A stretch of 36,666 bases of DNA, from positions 1-36,666 of the forward strand of contig JAFVRO010000024.1 in NCBI GenBank assembly GCA_017504205.1, written 5' to 3'. The stretch is from Clostridia bacterium (GTDB taxonomy: Bacteria > Bacillota > Clostridia > Oscillospirales > CAG-272). The notes beneath the pieces were generated by a model. That model worked only from the letters and a program-made list of their open reading frames with translations, was not told the origin of the DNA and made no database searches. Position numbers and translations under genes: made by a program. Each line of letters begins with the position of its first letter. The stretch's first letter is position 1. Shown here in pieces: positions 7,253 to 17,778 of the stretch.

Positions 7253-8923
7253 ATGCAGTATACAGTCTCAAATATCAAACTGCCGTTTGATGCAGGATCG
7301 GATGCGGTTGTGAATGAAGCTGAACAACGCCTGCGCCGTGCAGGCATTGATACACGCGAAATGTCACTTTGCATCAGTAAAAGATCAATCGACGCAAGAA
7401 ATAAGGATTCAATTCTGCAAGTCTGCTCCGTAACGGCGCTTTCCTATGAGCAACAAGTAAAAGCTGATCCCAACCGACTCAAAAAATTCGGTATTACTGT
7501 GACCGATAGCACGAACCCTTCCGAAAAATCAATAGCAAAAACCGAATGCTGCGCACAGCACCTTAAAGCACCGCCACTTGTCGTCGGTATGGGCCCTGCA
7601 GGCCTGTTCTGTGCCCTTATGCTTGCGGAAAACGGATACGATCCGATACTTATAGAAAGAGGCGATTGTGTTAAAGAACGTGTTGCCTCTGTCAATAATT
7701 TCTATCATACGTTGAGCCTTGATGTTGAATCCAATATCCAATTCGGTGAGGGCGGAGCAGGCACCTTCTCGGATGGCAAGCTCGTTACTCGCATCCATGA
7801 CCCACTTTGCTCATATGTTCTCCATAAGCTCTGTGAGGCGGGCGCTCCTGAGGATATTCTCGTCAACGCAAAGCCCCACGTCGGGACTGATCTGTTGAGA
7901 AGCGTGGTTACCGCCCTGTCTCAACGCATAAGAGAGCACGGCGGCAGAACCGTTTACAGATGCCGTCTTGACGGAATTAAAGAAAACGCAGACGGTACCC
8001 TGACCGCAAAAACAACTCAGGGAGATATAGTCTGCGGCGCTATTGTGCTTGCTACCGGACACAGTGCAAGAGATACTTACGTTATGCTCAGGGATTCGGG
8101 ATATCAGCTCATTCCAAAGCCGTTTTCAATGGGGGTGCGTATTGAGCATTTACAAGAGGATATCGATCGCGCACTGTTCGGTAAATATGCCGGACATCCG
8201 GCGCTTGGCAAGGGTGAATATAATCTTTCCGATACGCGTACAGAGCGTGGCGTATATACTTTTTGCATGTGTCCCGGCGGCGAGATCGTAGCCGCAACGA
8301 GTGAGAGCGGATCCGTCGTAGTCAACGGCATGAGCAACCGCGCAAGAGATGGCAAGAACGCTAACTGCGCAGTATGCGTCTCTGTAGGCGGAGAAGACGT
8401 AAAGGCGTATATGCAATCACTTGGAAAATATAACGATCCCGTAAGCGCTGCAATAACCTTTCAGCGTATGACGGAATCAAGAGCCTTTATTGCAGGCGGC
8501 TCAGACTATTCCGCGCCGATCCAGCTCGTAGGCTCTTTCCTTGGAACGTCGTCCGGGAATGAGCCCGTCCGCATAAGACCGACATATATGGGGGGCGATC
8601 ATGTAAAATGTACAAGTCTTGACAGCGTGCTTCCACCTTTTATTACCGCATCATTGAAATACGGTATTTCATCCTTTGACAGAAAGATCAAGGGCTTTGC
8701 CGCATCCGACGCAGTTCTGAGCGCGGTAGAAAGCCGAACCACCGCCCCACTCCGCATAGTCCGTGATGATAATTTGTGCGCCGTAGGACACGATAAGGTG
8801 TATCCCTGTGGCGAAGGAGCAGGGTATGCCGGCGGTATAACAAGCGCGGCGGTTGACGGCATAAGATGCGCCGCCGAAATAATCAGAAGGTTCCGCGCCT
8901 GCGGAGCTGACCCCAATGCGTGA
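7253..8923 (+). CDS. Uncharacterised FAD-dependent dehydrogenase (COG2509 type)
   Basis: A 556-residue flavoprotein. An N-terminal domain of about 105 residues precedes the FAD-binding Rossmann motif VVGMGPAGLFCALML (110-124) with the acidic end LIERG. FGEGGAGTFSDGKLVTRI follows, then IVLATGHSARDTY and a C-terminal GEGAGYAGGITSAAVDG that typically contacts FAD. This matches a broadly conserved family of unknown substrate. AAGGAG precedes the ATG. It lies between cdaR and recJ in the gene train; position gives no firm clue to its role. Confidence 0.85.
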   Translation: MQYTVSNIKLPFDAGSDAVVNEAEQRLRRAGIDTREMSLCISKRSIDARNKDSILQVCSVTALSYEQQVKADPNRLKKFGITVTDSTNPSEKSIAKTECCAQHLKAPPLVVGMGPAGLFCALMLAENGYDPILIERGDCVKERVASVNNFYHTLSLDVESNIQFGEGGAGTFSDGKLVTRIHDPLCSYVLHKLCEAGAPEDILVNAKPHVGTDLLRSVVTALSQRIREHGGRTVYRCRLDGIKENADGTLTAKTTQGDIVCGAIVLATGHSARDTYVMLRDSGYQLIPKPFSMGVRIEHLQEDIDRALFGKYAGHPALGKGEYNLSDTRTERGVYTFCMCPGGEIVAATSESGSVVVNGMSNRARDGKNANCAVCVSVGGEDVKAYMQSLGKYNDPVSAAITFQRMTESRAFIAGGSDYSAPIQLVGSFLGTSSGNEPVRIRPTYMGGDHVKCTSLDSVLPPFITASLKYGISSFDRKIKGFAASDAVLSAVESRTTAPLRIVRDDNLCAVGHDKVYPCGEGAGYAGGITSAAVDGIRCAAEIIRRFRACGADPNA

Positions 8924-8946
8924 AAAAAGAAACGGAGAACAATTTG

Positions 8947-11166
8947 ATGAGTTATACAAGCACAGAAAAAATCTGGGACGTGAGATATTCCCAAGACCTC
9001 ACAGACGCAGACTCGGCAATAAGCATTATTTCCGATACGCTGAAGGTCTCAAGAATATTTGCGACTCTTCTATATAACAGAGGATATACGACTCCCACCG
9101 CCGCTGAACGGTTTTTAAAATTTGAGGATGATCTTCTGCATGACCCATATCTTATGAAGGATATGGACAAAGCGGTCGAAAGACTTTCCGCGGCGCTTGA
9201 AAATAAAGAGAAGATCTGTATTTACGGAGATTATGATGTTGACGGAGTTACCGCAGTTACCACTCTGTATACTTACCTTAAAAGCTTCGGTGCAGACGTT
9301 TCCTATCATATTCCCGACAGAAGCACGGATGGCTACGGTCTCTCTCTCTCCGCGGTGGAAAAATTGGCAAGACAGAGCGTTGAGCTGATAATCACTGTTG
9401 ATACGGGAGTTACCGCCTGCGAAGAGGCGCAGTTTGCGAGCCGACTCGGAATGGATATGATCATTACCGACCATCACGAATGCCGTCCCGAGATCCCGGA
9501 CGCAATAGCCGTCGTAAATCCTCACCGTCCCGACTGCCCCTATCCATTCAAAGAACTTGCAGGTGTCGGTGTTGTGTTCAAGCTTATCTGCGCATACGAA
9601 ATAATGTTATGTAAAAAACAGGGAAGAGATGTTCTTGAGGGCGTAAGGGAGATCTGCAATAGCTATATCGACCTTGTTGCGATAGGTACTATCTCGGACG
9701 TTATGCCACTGAAGGATGAAAATCGCCTGATAGTTAAAAAGGGGCTCTCGCTGATTGAGAATACCGACCGTATAGGACTTTCCGCGTTGATAGACGCCAT
9801 TTCCGCAGGAACACTTACAAAAAGTGCATCCCAATATCCAACACAAAAGAAAAAGAGAAAGATCACCTCAGGCTACGTTGGCTTCGGTATCGCACCGCGA
9901 ATCAACGCCGCAGGACGTATTTCAAAAGCCACAAAAGCAGTAGACCTGCTTTTGGCGGAGTCTCCGAAGGAGGCAGCCGCTCTTGCAGAAGAACTATGTG
10001 AGATCAATCGCCAAAGACAGATTGAGGAAAACCGTATTGCAGAGCAGGCGTATGTCAAGATAGATGAAAGCTTTGATCCGAAAAACGACCGCGTAATAGT
10101 GGTTGATGACGATAATTGGCATCAGGGTATCATCGGTATAGTCTCCTCCAAAATCACGGAAAAATACGGACGCCCGTCAATTCTCATAACATACGACAGC
10201 TCTAATTCAGGTTTTCCAAGCCCCGGCGACGTGGGTAAGGGATCGGGAAGAAGTATCAAAGGTGTTAATCTTGTCGAAGCACTTACTTCGTGTGCCGATC
10301 TGCTCGAAAAATACGGCGGACATGAGCTTGCCGCAGGCCTTTCGGTAACCCGTTCAAATGTTGCGGAACTGCGCGCAAGATTGAACGATTATATCAGAGC
10401 CGGTATCAGTCTTGATAAAATGCGCCCCGTTGTAGAGGTGGATTGCTCATTGACTGCAGATGAAATAACCCTCGAAACGGCAAGCGAGTTGTACCTCCTC
10501 GAGCCTTATGGTATTTCTAATCCTACTCCCGTTTTTATGCTCGAGGACGCAGTTATTCAGAAGATTATTCCCGTAGGTACGGGTAAGCATACCAAGCTCA
10601 TCCTTTCCTCAGGAGGAAAAACCGTTCTTGCAATGTACTTCGGTATGGCAGGCATAAATTTCGAATACATAGTCGGTCAGCGCGTAGACGTTCTGTTTAA
10701 CCTCGATATCAACGAATATCAGGGTGTCAAAAGCGTGCAGCTTATCGTTCAGGATATGCGTCCGTCATATAAACTCGATTGCGAGATATTCGCCGCAAAG
10801 GAACTCTATGAGGCATTGAGCCAAGACGAATCCCTTGCAGTTCCTGAAACTGTTATCCCCTCAAGAGAGGAATGCGCCGCAGTTTATACCGCAGTGCGCA
10901 AAGAATTTCGCTCCGGTAAGAATACCTTTACCGAGCCCGAGCTTCTTTCCCTCGTGAACCTCTATTGTGCAGAGGCTATGGACTATACAAAGCTTGTGTA
11001 TATCCTGAAAATATTCAACGAGCTGAAGATATGTCGCGTGGATGCGGATAAAGCAGACGGAATCTCACTTTTCAGGTTCGACATATATAACAACCCCAAT
11101 AAAACCAATATAGAAAAATCTTCAATTCTTAAAAAACTCAGACAAAGATGCAGAACCCGTAAATAG
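8947..11166 (+). CDS. recJ: Single-stranded-DNA exonuclease RecJ
   Basis: A 5'-3' ssDNA exonuclease of recombination and repair. The DHH phosphoesterase motifs are YGDYDVDGVTA (residues 93-103), VDTGV (151-155) and TDHHE (174-178). The DHHA1 part has GSGRSIKGVNLVEAL and YGGHELAAGLSV, followed by an OB-like domain. The last 100 or so residues are an extra C-terminal domain seen in Firmicute RecJ. I start at ATG 8947, 9 bases after GGAG (8934-8937). A GTG at 8920, overlapping the previous stop, has no ribosome site. Length is 739 residues. Confidence 0.95.
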   Translation: MSYTSTEKIWDVRYSQDLTDADSAISIISDTLKVSRIFATLLYNRGYTTPTAAERFLKFEDDLLHDPYLMKDMDKAVERLSAALENKEKICIYGDYDVDGVTAVTTLYTYLKSFGADVSYHIPDRSTDGYGLSLSAVEKLARQSVELIITVDTGVTACEEAQFASRLGMDMIITDHHECRPEIPDAIAVVNPHRPDCPYPFKELAGVGVVFKLICAYEIMLCKKQGRDVLEGVREICNSYIDLVAIGTISDVMPLKDENRLIVKKGLSLIENTDRIGLSALIDAISAGTLTKSASQYPTQKKKRKITSGYVGFGIAPRINAAGRISKATKAVDLLLAESPKEAAALAEELCEINRQRQIEENRIAEQAYVKIDESFDPKNDRVIVVDDDNWHQGIIGIVSSKITEKYGRPSILITYDSSNSGFPSPGDVGKGSGRSIKGVNLVEALTSCADLLEKYGGHELAAGLSVTRSNVAELRARLNDYIRAGISLDKMRPVVEVDCSLTADEITLETASELYLLEPYGISNPTPVFMLEDAVIQKIIPVGTGKHTKLILSSGGKTVLAMYFGMAGINFEYIVGQRVDVLFNLDINEYQGVKSVQLIVQDMRPSYKLDCEIFAAKELYEALSQDESLAVPETVIPSREECAAVYTAVRKEFRSGKNTFTEPELLSLVNLYCAEAMDYTKLVYILKIFNELKICRVDADKADGISLFRFDIYNNPNKTNIEKSSILKKLRQRCRTRK

Positions 11167-11201
11167 ACACAGTATCTTATTCCGCGGGTACGGAGAAAAA
11201 C

Positions 11202-13421
11202 ATGGCAATCACTTATAGTACCGATATCAAAAGGCTGCTGAACATCCTTAAAGCGACAGGCAAGCAATACGATATCGAAAAAATACAAAAGGCATATGAA
11301 TACGCAAAGGCATTACACGACGGTCAGTTCAGAGCAAGCGGTGAGGCGTACATTTCACACCCCATCGCGGTATCGGAGATAGTTGCAGGCCTTGAACTTG
11401 ATACGGATTCAATATGCGCGGCTCTTCTTCACGATACCGTCGAGGATTGCTCCGATAAAACAAACCTCAAAGAGATCGAGAAAATGTTCGGTACGGACGT
11501 CGCAGTTCTCGTTGACGGTCTTACCAAAAACCTCGAGATCAACGTCGAGGATAAGGAAGAGGCACATATCGAAAATATCAGAAAAATGCTTCTTGCTATG
11601 TCGCGTGACGTTCGTGTCATATTCATAAAGCTCTGCGACCGACTTCATAATATGCGTACGCTCTCTGCAAAGCCCGAGGAAAAGCAACGCACCACCGCAC
11701 TTGAAACTATGCAAGTATATGCACCGTTGGCGCACCGTCTCGGTATGCAGAAGATCAAGCAGGAGCTTGAGAACATCTCCATCTCATACCTCGACCCCTA
11801 CGGATATGCCGAGGTTCAGAAGCATATAGAGCAAAAATACGGTCAGAGCGTCGATTTTATCGAGTCAACGCGTGATTGGATAGACGAAAAGTTAAAGGAA
11901 AACCAAGTGGGCTTTATCCTTGAAGGACGAATAAAATCCGTATACAGTGTATATAGAAAAATGTTCGTTAAAGGTAAAAGCTTTGACGAGATCTATGACT
12001 TCTATGCACTGCGTATAATCGTAAATACGGAGCTTGAATGCTATACCGTGCTTGGAATTATGCACGAGATGTTCCGCTCCGTTCCGGGACGATTCAAGGA
12101 TTATATCTCCACCCCGAAGCCTAATATGTATCGCTCCATCCATACCACTGTCATAGGAACGGACGGTATACCGTTTGAGGTGCAGATAAGAACGCGCGAG
12201 ATGCACCAGATAGCAGAATACGGTGTAGCCGCACACTGGAAATATAAATCCAACGCAAACTCCAAGGCAGAGCTTGACCGCAAGCTTGAATGGATCGCAA
12301 GACTTATCGAAACCGACGATACCACCCGAGATCCCGATGAATTTATGCAGATGATCAAGGGCGACTTCTTTAACGACGAGGTGTTCGTCTTTACTCCCAA
12401 GGGCGACGTTATCGCACTTGCACAGGGCGCAACCGTCATAGATTTTGCTTACGCCATCCACTCTGCAGTAGGCAACAAGATGATAGGCGCAAAGATAAAC
12501 GGAATGATAGTCCCTATAGACCGCGCACCGCTTAACGGCGATATCGTGGAGATCATCACCTCGTCATCTTCAAAGGGGCCGAGCCGCGATTGGCTCAAAA
12601 TAGTCAAAACCGGTGAGGCAAGAGCAAAGATCCGTCAATTCTTTAAAAAGGAAAAGCGCACCGATAATATCAGCCTCGGCAAAACCATCGTTGCCAACGA
12701 GATCAAACGCTATAATATTGCCTGCACCGAGTCACAAAAGCTTGAGATTCTTACCAACGTTGCCAAAAGAACAGGCTATATGTCTGTTGACGATCTCTAT
12801 AATATTCTCGGATACGGCGGACTTCAGATATCCAAGATCGCAACTAAAATACGCGATGAATTCGACCGTGTCGTCCGTCCCACCGTTTCCGAAGAGCCTA
12901 TCCCGACCGATACCGCTCAGGTTAAGGTTAAGGAAAAATCCAAGCATGTCAACTCAGGCGGTGTCATTGTCGACGGAGAATACGGCTGCTCGGTCAAATT
13001 CGCTAAATGTTGTAATCCGCTTCCCGGAGACAGAATTATCGGATTTATTACCAAGGGCTACGGTATATCCATCCATAAGTCCGACTGCCATAACGTCCTT
13101 CTCGGCAGAGCTAACGAGGCGGATAATGACAGATGGGTCGAGGCTCATTGGGAGCTCGGTGCACTCACGTCAAATAAAGAAGAGTTTGAGGCAAGACTCC
13201 AGATCGTTGCCCACAACTCGATCCGCCTTATCGCTGATATTACTATGGCACTTGCCGATATGCGCGTGTCCATTCTTGAGATAAACTCTCAGAAATACAA
13301 TAATAATGGGATCGCAATTAACCTCAGGATCGCTTGTAAGAATATCTCACACTGCGAATCCATCATTTCAAGACTGCGCGGACTCAAGGACGTCGAAAGC
13401 GTAGTAAGACCCAGCGTCTGA
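11202..13421 (+). CDS. rel: Bifunctional (p)ppGpp synthetase/hydrolase
   Basis: Stringent-response enzyme of 739 residues. HD hydrolase: H53, H77-D78 (LLHDTVED) and D146 (CDRLHNMRTL). Synthetase: YRKM, YDFYALRIIV (265-274), RFKDYISTPKPNMYRSIHTT and EVQIRT. Then TGS (about 394-455), a zinc-finger/helical region with FAKCCNPLPGDRIIGF, and a C-terminal ACT domain (about 665-739). All catalytic motifs of both activities look intact, so it should both make and degrade (p)ppGpp. CGGAG precedes the ATG. Its next neighbour is dtd, an order common in Firmicutes. Confidence 0.97.
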   Translation: MAITYSTDIKRLLNILKATGKQYDIEKIQKAYEYAKALHDGQFRASGEAYISHPIAVSEIVAGLELDTDSICAALLHDTVEDCSDKTNLKEIEKMFGTDVAVLVDGLTKNLEINVEDKEEAHIENIRKMLLAMSRDVRVIFIKLCDRLHNMRTLSAKPEEKQRTTALETMQVYAPLAHRLGMQKIKQELENISISYLDPYGYAEVQKHIEQKYGQSVDFIESTRDWIDEKLKENQVGFILEGRIKSVYSVYRKMFVKGKSFDEIYDFYALRIIVNTELECYTVLGIMHEMFRSVPGRFKDYISTPKPNMYRSIHTTVIGTDGIPFEVQIRTREMHQIAEYGVAAHWKYKSNANSKAELDRKLEWIARLIETDDTTRDPDEFMQMIKGDFFNDEVFVFTPKGDVIALAQGATVIDFAYAIHSAVGNKMIGAKINGMIVPIDRAPLNGDIVEIITSSSSKGPSRDWLKIVKTGEARAKIRQFFKKEKRTDNISLGKTIVANEIKRYNIACTESQKLEILTNVAKRTGYMSVDDLYNILGYGGLQISKIATKIRDEFDRVVRPTVSEEPIPTDTAQVKVKEKSKHVNSGGVIVDGEYGCSVKFAKCCNPLPGDRIIGFITKGYGISIHKSDCHNVLLGRANEADNDRWVEAHWELGALTSNKEEFEARLQIVAHNSIRLIADITMALADMRVSILEINSQKYNNNGIAINLRIACKNISHCESIISRLRGLKDVESVVRPSV

Positions 13422-13445
13422 TAGACTTTTAAGGAGAATAATAAA

Positions 13446-13913
13446 ATGAAAGCAGTTTTGCAAAGAGTAACCGAGGCGTGCGTCAGAATAGACGGAGTTT
13501 CCGTCGGAAAATGCGGACACGGACTTATGATACTTCTCGGTGTCGCAGAGGGGGACAGTGAAAGAGAAGCCGAGATGCTCGCGAAAAAAATATCCTCCCT
13601 CAGGATCTTTTCCGACGAAAACGGTAAAATGAACAGATCCTGCGCGGATGTCGGAGGAGAAATACTCGTCGTGTCTCAGTTTACGCTTCTTGCAAATTAC
13701 AGATGCGGCAACCGTCCCGATTATAAGGCATCTGCTGCACCCGACGAGGCGCGCCGACTCTACGAGTATTTTTCAGATCTGCTGAGACAGCTCGGCTTTA
13801 AAGTCGAAAACGGCGTGTTCGGCGCGGATATGCAGGTTTCACTTGTTAACGACGGCCCCGTAACGATCATTATGGATACCGATATTCTTAAACTCCCAAG
13901 AAACGGAAAATAA
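13446..13913 (+). CDS. dtd: D-aminoacyl-tRNA deacylase
   Basis: Removes D-amino acids (and glycine from tRNA-Ala) from mischarged tRNA. The 155-residue length is typical. Family motifs are the N-terminal MKAVLQRV, SQFTLLANYRCGNRPDY (from residue 77) and NDGPVTI (135-141), the Gly-Pro motif that excludes L-aminoacyl-tRNA. AAGGAG precedes the ATG; it is 24 bp after rel. Confidence 0.95.
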   Translation: MKAVLQRVTEACVRIDGVSVGKCGHGLMILLGVAEGDSEREAEMLAKKISSLRIFSDENGKMNRSCADVGGEILVVSQFTLLANYRCGNRPDYKASAAPDEARRLYEYFSDLLRQLGFKVENGVFGADMQVSLVNDGPVTIIMDTDILKLPRNGK

Positions 13914-13931
13914 ACGGAAAGGCTAAAGACG

Positions 13932-15467
13932 ATGATACTTAAAATAACGGGAAACTGTAAAATAAATACCTATTACGTTCAGACTCTTTGTATGATCTTC
14001 TTCCCCGAAACCAAGTTTGCCGAAGATGAGGAAATGACCGATGTCACTCCCGTGCTTGAACTTGACGTAAACGAAATGGCGGAAAGCGTTAAAGTCAAAG
14101 CGCAAGTTTCTGTAGGAGAGGATTTCTGCTGGCACGAGGAAACCGTTGCCTTCGATAAGGATCACGACAGAGAACGTACAATAAAAATAGCAATAGGCGG
14201 TGCCGTTATAAAGGCGGCAGGCGCACTTCTCAATTATCAGCCCGCGTGGGGAATACTTATAGGCGTAAGACCCGCAAAGGTCGCATCCGAGCTTCTTTCA
14301 AAGCTTGGCTCACGCGACGAGGTGGTCCGCACTCTCGTCAAGGACTACTATATGGTAGCAAAAAAGGCTGCACTTGCCACAGACGTAGCTCTGACCGAGG
14401 CGGCACTTATCAAGCAACCAAGCATAAAGGATTGCAGTATTTATGTGCATATTCCGTTTTGCCCGCACCGTTGCGCGTATTGTTCCTTCGTGGCGTATCC
14501 GTCCACTAAGTTTCTCTCTCTTATCCCGGACTATCTCTTGAAGCTTGTAGATGAAATTGAGGATATTTCAAGAACCGTCAAAAAATACGGTCTTAATGTC
14601 CGTACAATATATATCGGAGGCGGTACCCCTACGATTCTGACCGCTCAGCAGTTGAATTTCTTGCTCGGAAAAATTGATTCCTGCTTTGATGTCGGCGCAG
14701 TTGAGGAATATACACTTGAATCAGGCAGACCGGATACGATCACGGCAGAAAAGCTTGCGGTCGCTAAAGCTCACGGAGTAACGCGCATCAGCGTAAACCC
14801 ACAAAGCCTTTACGATTCCGTGCTGAAAAGAATAGGCAGAAACCATACCGTGAAGGATTTTTATGAAGCATATGATATTGCCGTGGCAAGTGGCATAAAA
14901 TATATAAATACCGATATTATCGCAGGACTTCCGGGAGATAGCTTCCCGATGTTTGCTAAAACAGTTGATAAGCTCATCGCTCTGAGACCTCATAATATCA
15001 CGGTACATACCTTTTCGGTTAAGAAAAGCGCGGATATACTTAAAAACGGAACGAGCATCTATTCCGTCCACGGCGGCGACGTAGGGAAATGCGTCGATTA
15101 CTCACAGATCAAAGTAGCAAAGGCTGGATATATACCCTACTATATGTACCGTCAGAAAAAGACAGTCGGAAATATGGAGAACGTCGGATTTTCTCTGCCG
15201 GGATGTGAATGCCTGTATAATGTCTATATGATGGAAGAGATACACTCCATCTTTGCCGCAGGCGCGGGTGCAGTTTCCAAGCTCGTTGATTACCGTCCCA
15301 CACTTGAAAGCGGAGATAAGACGTTTATTCAACGCTACTGTAATCATAAATACCCGTATGAATATCTTTCGGGCGGTCCTGTCAATAATTCAAGCGGTGC
15401 GCCCGTAGTAAACGCAACACTTGCAAATCAGGCGCTCATAGACGAATTTTTCCGTTCAAGATTATAA
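13932..15467 (+). CDS. hemZ: Radical SAM coproporphyrinogen dehydrogenase-like HemZ
   Basis: A radical SAM protein of 511 residues. An N-terminal domain of about 165 residues, typical of HemZ, precedes the Fe4S4 motif CPHRCAYC (Cys177, Cys181, Cys184). TIYIGGGTPT, the SAM-binding glycine motif, ESGRPDTIT and IIAGLPGD follow. HemZ is annotated as the oxygen-independent coproporphyrinogen III oxidase, but many members are found in organisms without a full haem pathway, so the substrate is uncertain. No other haem gene lies in the window. A GGAAAGG site precedes the ATG by 9 bases. Confidence 0.88.
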   Translation: MILKITGNCKINTYYVQTLCMIFFPETKFAEDEEMTDVTPVLELDVNEMAESVKVKAQVSVGEDFCWHEETVAFDKDHDRERTIKIAIGGAVIKAAGALLNYQPAWGILIGVRPAKVASELLSKLGSRDEVVRTLVKDYYMVAKKAALATDVALTEAALIKQPSIKDCSIYVHIPFCPHRCAYCSFVAYPSTKFLSLIPDYLLKLVDEIEDISRTVKKYGLNVRTIYIGGGTPTILTAQQLNFLLGKIDSCFDVGAVEEYTLESGRPDTITAEKLAVAKAHGVTRISVNPQSLYDSVLKRIGRNHTVKDFYEAYDIAVASGIKYINTDIIAGLPGDSFPMFAKTVDKLIALRPHNITVHTFSVKKSADILKNGTSIYSVHGGDVGKCVDYSQIKVAKAGYIPYYMYRQKKTVGNMENVGFSLPGCECLYNVYMMEEIHSIFAAGAGAVSKLVDYRPTLESGDKTFIQRYCNHKYPYEYLSGGPVNNSSGAPVVNATLANQALIDEFFRSRL

Positions 15468-15503
15468 GCACAAAAAGATCATAGCACAGAAAGGACACCT
15501 CCA

Positions 15504-16418
15504 ATGCTTGAGCCTTTAGCAAAATTTCAAAATGATATACAGATCAGAGAATACGTCAGCCACTGCGAGGCGGATTTTGAAGCACGCCTTGACGACGTGG
15601 TCGACCGCATAATGCAGATCAGAGATCTGAAGCTTATCGGGCTTTCAGGCCCTACCTGCTCCGGAAAGACTACACTTTCCAATAAGCTTGTAAAGAATTT
15701 CTCCGAGATTGGCAGACGCGTCCACATAATTTCGATAGATAATTTTTATTATCCACAGGAATACCTCAAGGAAAGAAGCGAGCGCCTCGGACTTGAGACC
15801 ATCGACTATGAATCCATCGATACCATCGACTTCGACGAGCTTCGCGAATGTATCGACGAGATCTTCTCCGATGATGAGACCGTAGTTCCAATATACGATT
15901 TCGTAGAAGGAAAGGTTACGCAATTTGAAAAGATCGAATACGATCCAAACGATATTTTTATAATTGAAGGCATACAGGCGGTCTACCCAAGAATAACCGC
16001 GCTTCTGAAACAATATAATTATTGCAGTATGATCATATGCCCACTCTCCTCACTTATCTGTAACGGCATTGAGCATCAGCCTAACGATATAAGACTTATG
16101 CGCAGATTAGTCCGCGACTATATGTTCAGAGGAGCATCCCCCGAGGAGACACTCTATCTTTGGAAAAGCGTAAGAGCCAATGAAGACGCAAATATTTTTC
16201 CGTATATCAAGGATTGCGATTACGTAGTTGATTCAACTATGCCGTTTGAGCTCAATATCCTTGCGCCTCACCTGAGACTCATACTCTCTGAGATCGCGCA
16301 CGATAGCCAATACCGCCGGATCGCTGACGAGATACTCGAAAGCATCAAGGGCATAGAGGGAATAGATTCCACCAAATATATAGTCGGAGACTCTCTCTAC
16401 AGAGAGTTTGTAGGCTGA
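15504..16418 (+). CDS. Uridine kinase/phosphoribulokinase-family nucleoside kinase
   Basis: A P-loop kinase of 304 residues with Walker A GPTCSGKTT (49-57), SIDNFYYP, in which Asp is the likely base, and IIEGIQAVYPR. The order matches the uridine-kinase family. Clostridial homologs often carry an N-terminal ThrRS-like TGS domain and are about 550 residues long. Here only about 40 unrelated N-terminal residues precede the kinase. The natural nucleoside is unknown. It lies 23 bp before an MTA/SAH deaminase, which suggests nucleoside salvage. AAAGGA lies 8 bases before the ATG. Confidence 0.75.
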   Translation: MLEPLAKFQNDIQIREYVSHCEADFEARLDDVVDRIMQIRDLKLIGLSGPTCSGKTTLSNKLVKNFSEIGRRVHIISIDNFYYPQEYLKERSERLGLETIDYESIDTIDFDELRECIDEIFSDDETVVPIYDFVEGKVTQFEKIEYDPNDIFIIEGIQAVYPRITALLKQYNYCSMIICPLSSLICNGIEHQPNDIRLMRRLVRDYMFRGASPEETLYLWKSVRANEDANIFPYIKDCDYVVDSTMPFELNILAPHLRLILSEIAHDSQYRRIADEILESIKGIEGIDSTKYIVGDSLYREFVG

Positions 16419-16441
16419 TATCACTTTAGAAGGAAGTTACA

Positions 16442-17740
16442 ATGAATCGCTCAATTCTGTTTAAAAATGCAAGACTTGCAGAAAACGCAGGCTTTGCTGA
16501 TAACAAGGTCTTCATATCCGTAATTAACGGCGTGATAGACTCGATAAGTACAAACGCCCCCGAGGATACTTCAGTATACGAAAGAATTGTTGATTGCAGA
16601 TCAAACCTCGTATTGCCTGCCTTTTATAATACACATACACATATCGCTATGAGCGCCCTGCGCGGATACGGCGAAAACCTTCCGCTTCACAGATGGCTGA
16701 ACGAAAGGATTTTTCCCGCCGAGGACAGACTTACCTCCGAGATCGTGTATGCCGCGTCTATGCTCTCTATCGCCGAGATGATAAAGAACGGTATAGTATC
16801 CTTCTCTGATATGTATATGTTCAGCGCGGACACCGCAAGGGCGGCTATCGAATGCGACGTCAAAGCCAACATCAGCCGCGCCGTCGTTGCGTTTGATCCG
16901 ACGGAGGATCCGAGAACGTCAACACGAGTTCAGGAGGCGATCGCTCTGTACCGTGATTATAACGGTGCACAGGACGGACGCATCAAAATAGACCTTTCCG
17001 TCCATGCCGAATATACTGTCACCGAGCCAATGTGCCGCTATGTAGCATCTCTTGCAAAGGAATACGGCACAGGCATCCACGTCCATCTATCCGAGACCGA
17101 AAGTGAGCATATGGAGGGTATCGGAAGACGCGGGAAGACACCAACCGCCTTCTTCGCAGATTGCGGACTGTTTGATACCCGTGCGTATGCCGCACATTGC
17201 GTTTACGTTACGGAAGAGGATATGGATATCCTGAAGGCAAAAAACGTCAGCGTAATACATAATCCCGTAAGTAATCTAAAGCTCGGAAGCGGCGTTATGC
17301 CACTTGACGCAATGCTTGAAAAGGGAATTAACGTAGCGCTTGGAACGGACGGCGCATCGTCAAATAACTCTCAGAGCATCCTTAAGGAGCTTCAGCTTGC
17401 CGCGATACTCCATAAAGGCATTCAAAGACGCGCCGAAATACTCCATTCAGATAAGCTTCTGAGTCTTACATCACTTTCAGGCGCACTCTCTCAGGGAAGA
17501 GAGGACTGCGGAAAAATTGCTCCCGGATACAAGGCAGACCTTATCCTTCTCAATCTTAATACGCCGCACAACATCCCGTGCTACACTCCATCCGCGATAG
17601 TTTGCTACAGCGCGGAAAATTCCGACGTGCTTATGACGGTGTGCGACGGTCGTATACTCTACGAAAACGGAGAATTTACCACCATTGATATCGAAAGAGT
17701 AATGTACGATGCTCAAAAAGCGTTTGCTATATACTCTTAA
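16442..17740 (+). CDS. mtaD: 5-methylthioadenosine/S-adenosylhomocysteine deaminase
   Basis: Amidohydrolase of 432 residues of the MtaD/TrzN-SsnA group. Metal and catalytic residues: H65 and H67 (NTHTHIAM), H213/H215 and E218 (IHVHLSETESE), H252 (AAHCVYV) and D303 (LGTDGASSNN). It would deaminate methylthioadenosine or S-adenosylhomocysteine to the inosine analog and recycle methylation by-products. Related members deaminate other amino-heterocycles, so the substrate is inferred from similarity. AAGGAAG precedes the ATG. Confidence 0.85.
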   Translation: MNRSILFKNARLAENAGFADNKVFISVINGVIDSISTNAPEDTSVYERIVDCRSNLVLPAFYNTHTHIAMSALRGYGENLPLHRWLNERIFPAEDRLTSEIVYAASMLSIAEMIKNGIVSFSDMYMFSADTARAAIECDVKANISRAVVAFDPTEDPRTSTRVQEAIALYRDYNGAQDGRIKIDLSVHAEYTVTEPMCRYVASLAKEYGTGIHVHLSETESEHMEGIGRRGKTPTAFFADCGLFDTRAYAAHCVYVTEEDMDILKAKNVSVIHNPVSNLKLGSGVMPLDAMLEKGINVALGTDGASSNNSQSILKELQLAAILHKGIQRRAEILHSDKLLSLTSLSGALSQGREDCGKIAPGYKADLILLNLNTPHNIPCYTPSAIVCYSAENSDVLMTVCDGRILYENGEFTTIDIERVMYDAQKAFAIYS

Positions 17741-17778
17741 TTATAACTTGAATAATTGAAACGTAAAGGGGAACCCGA

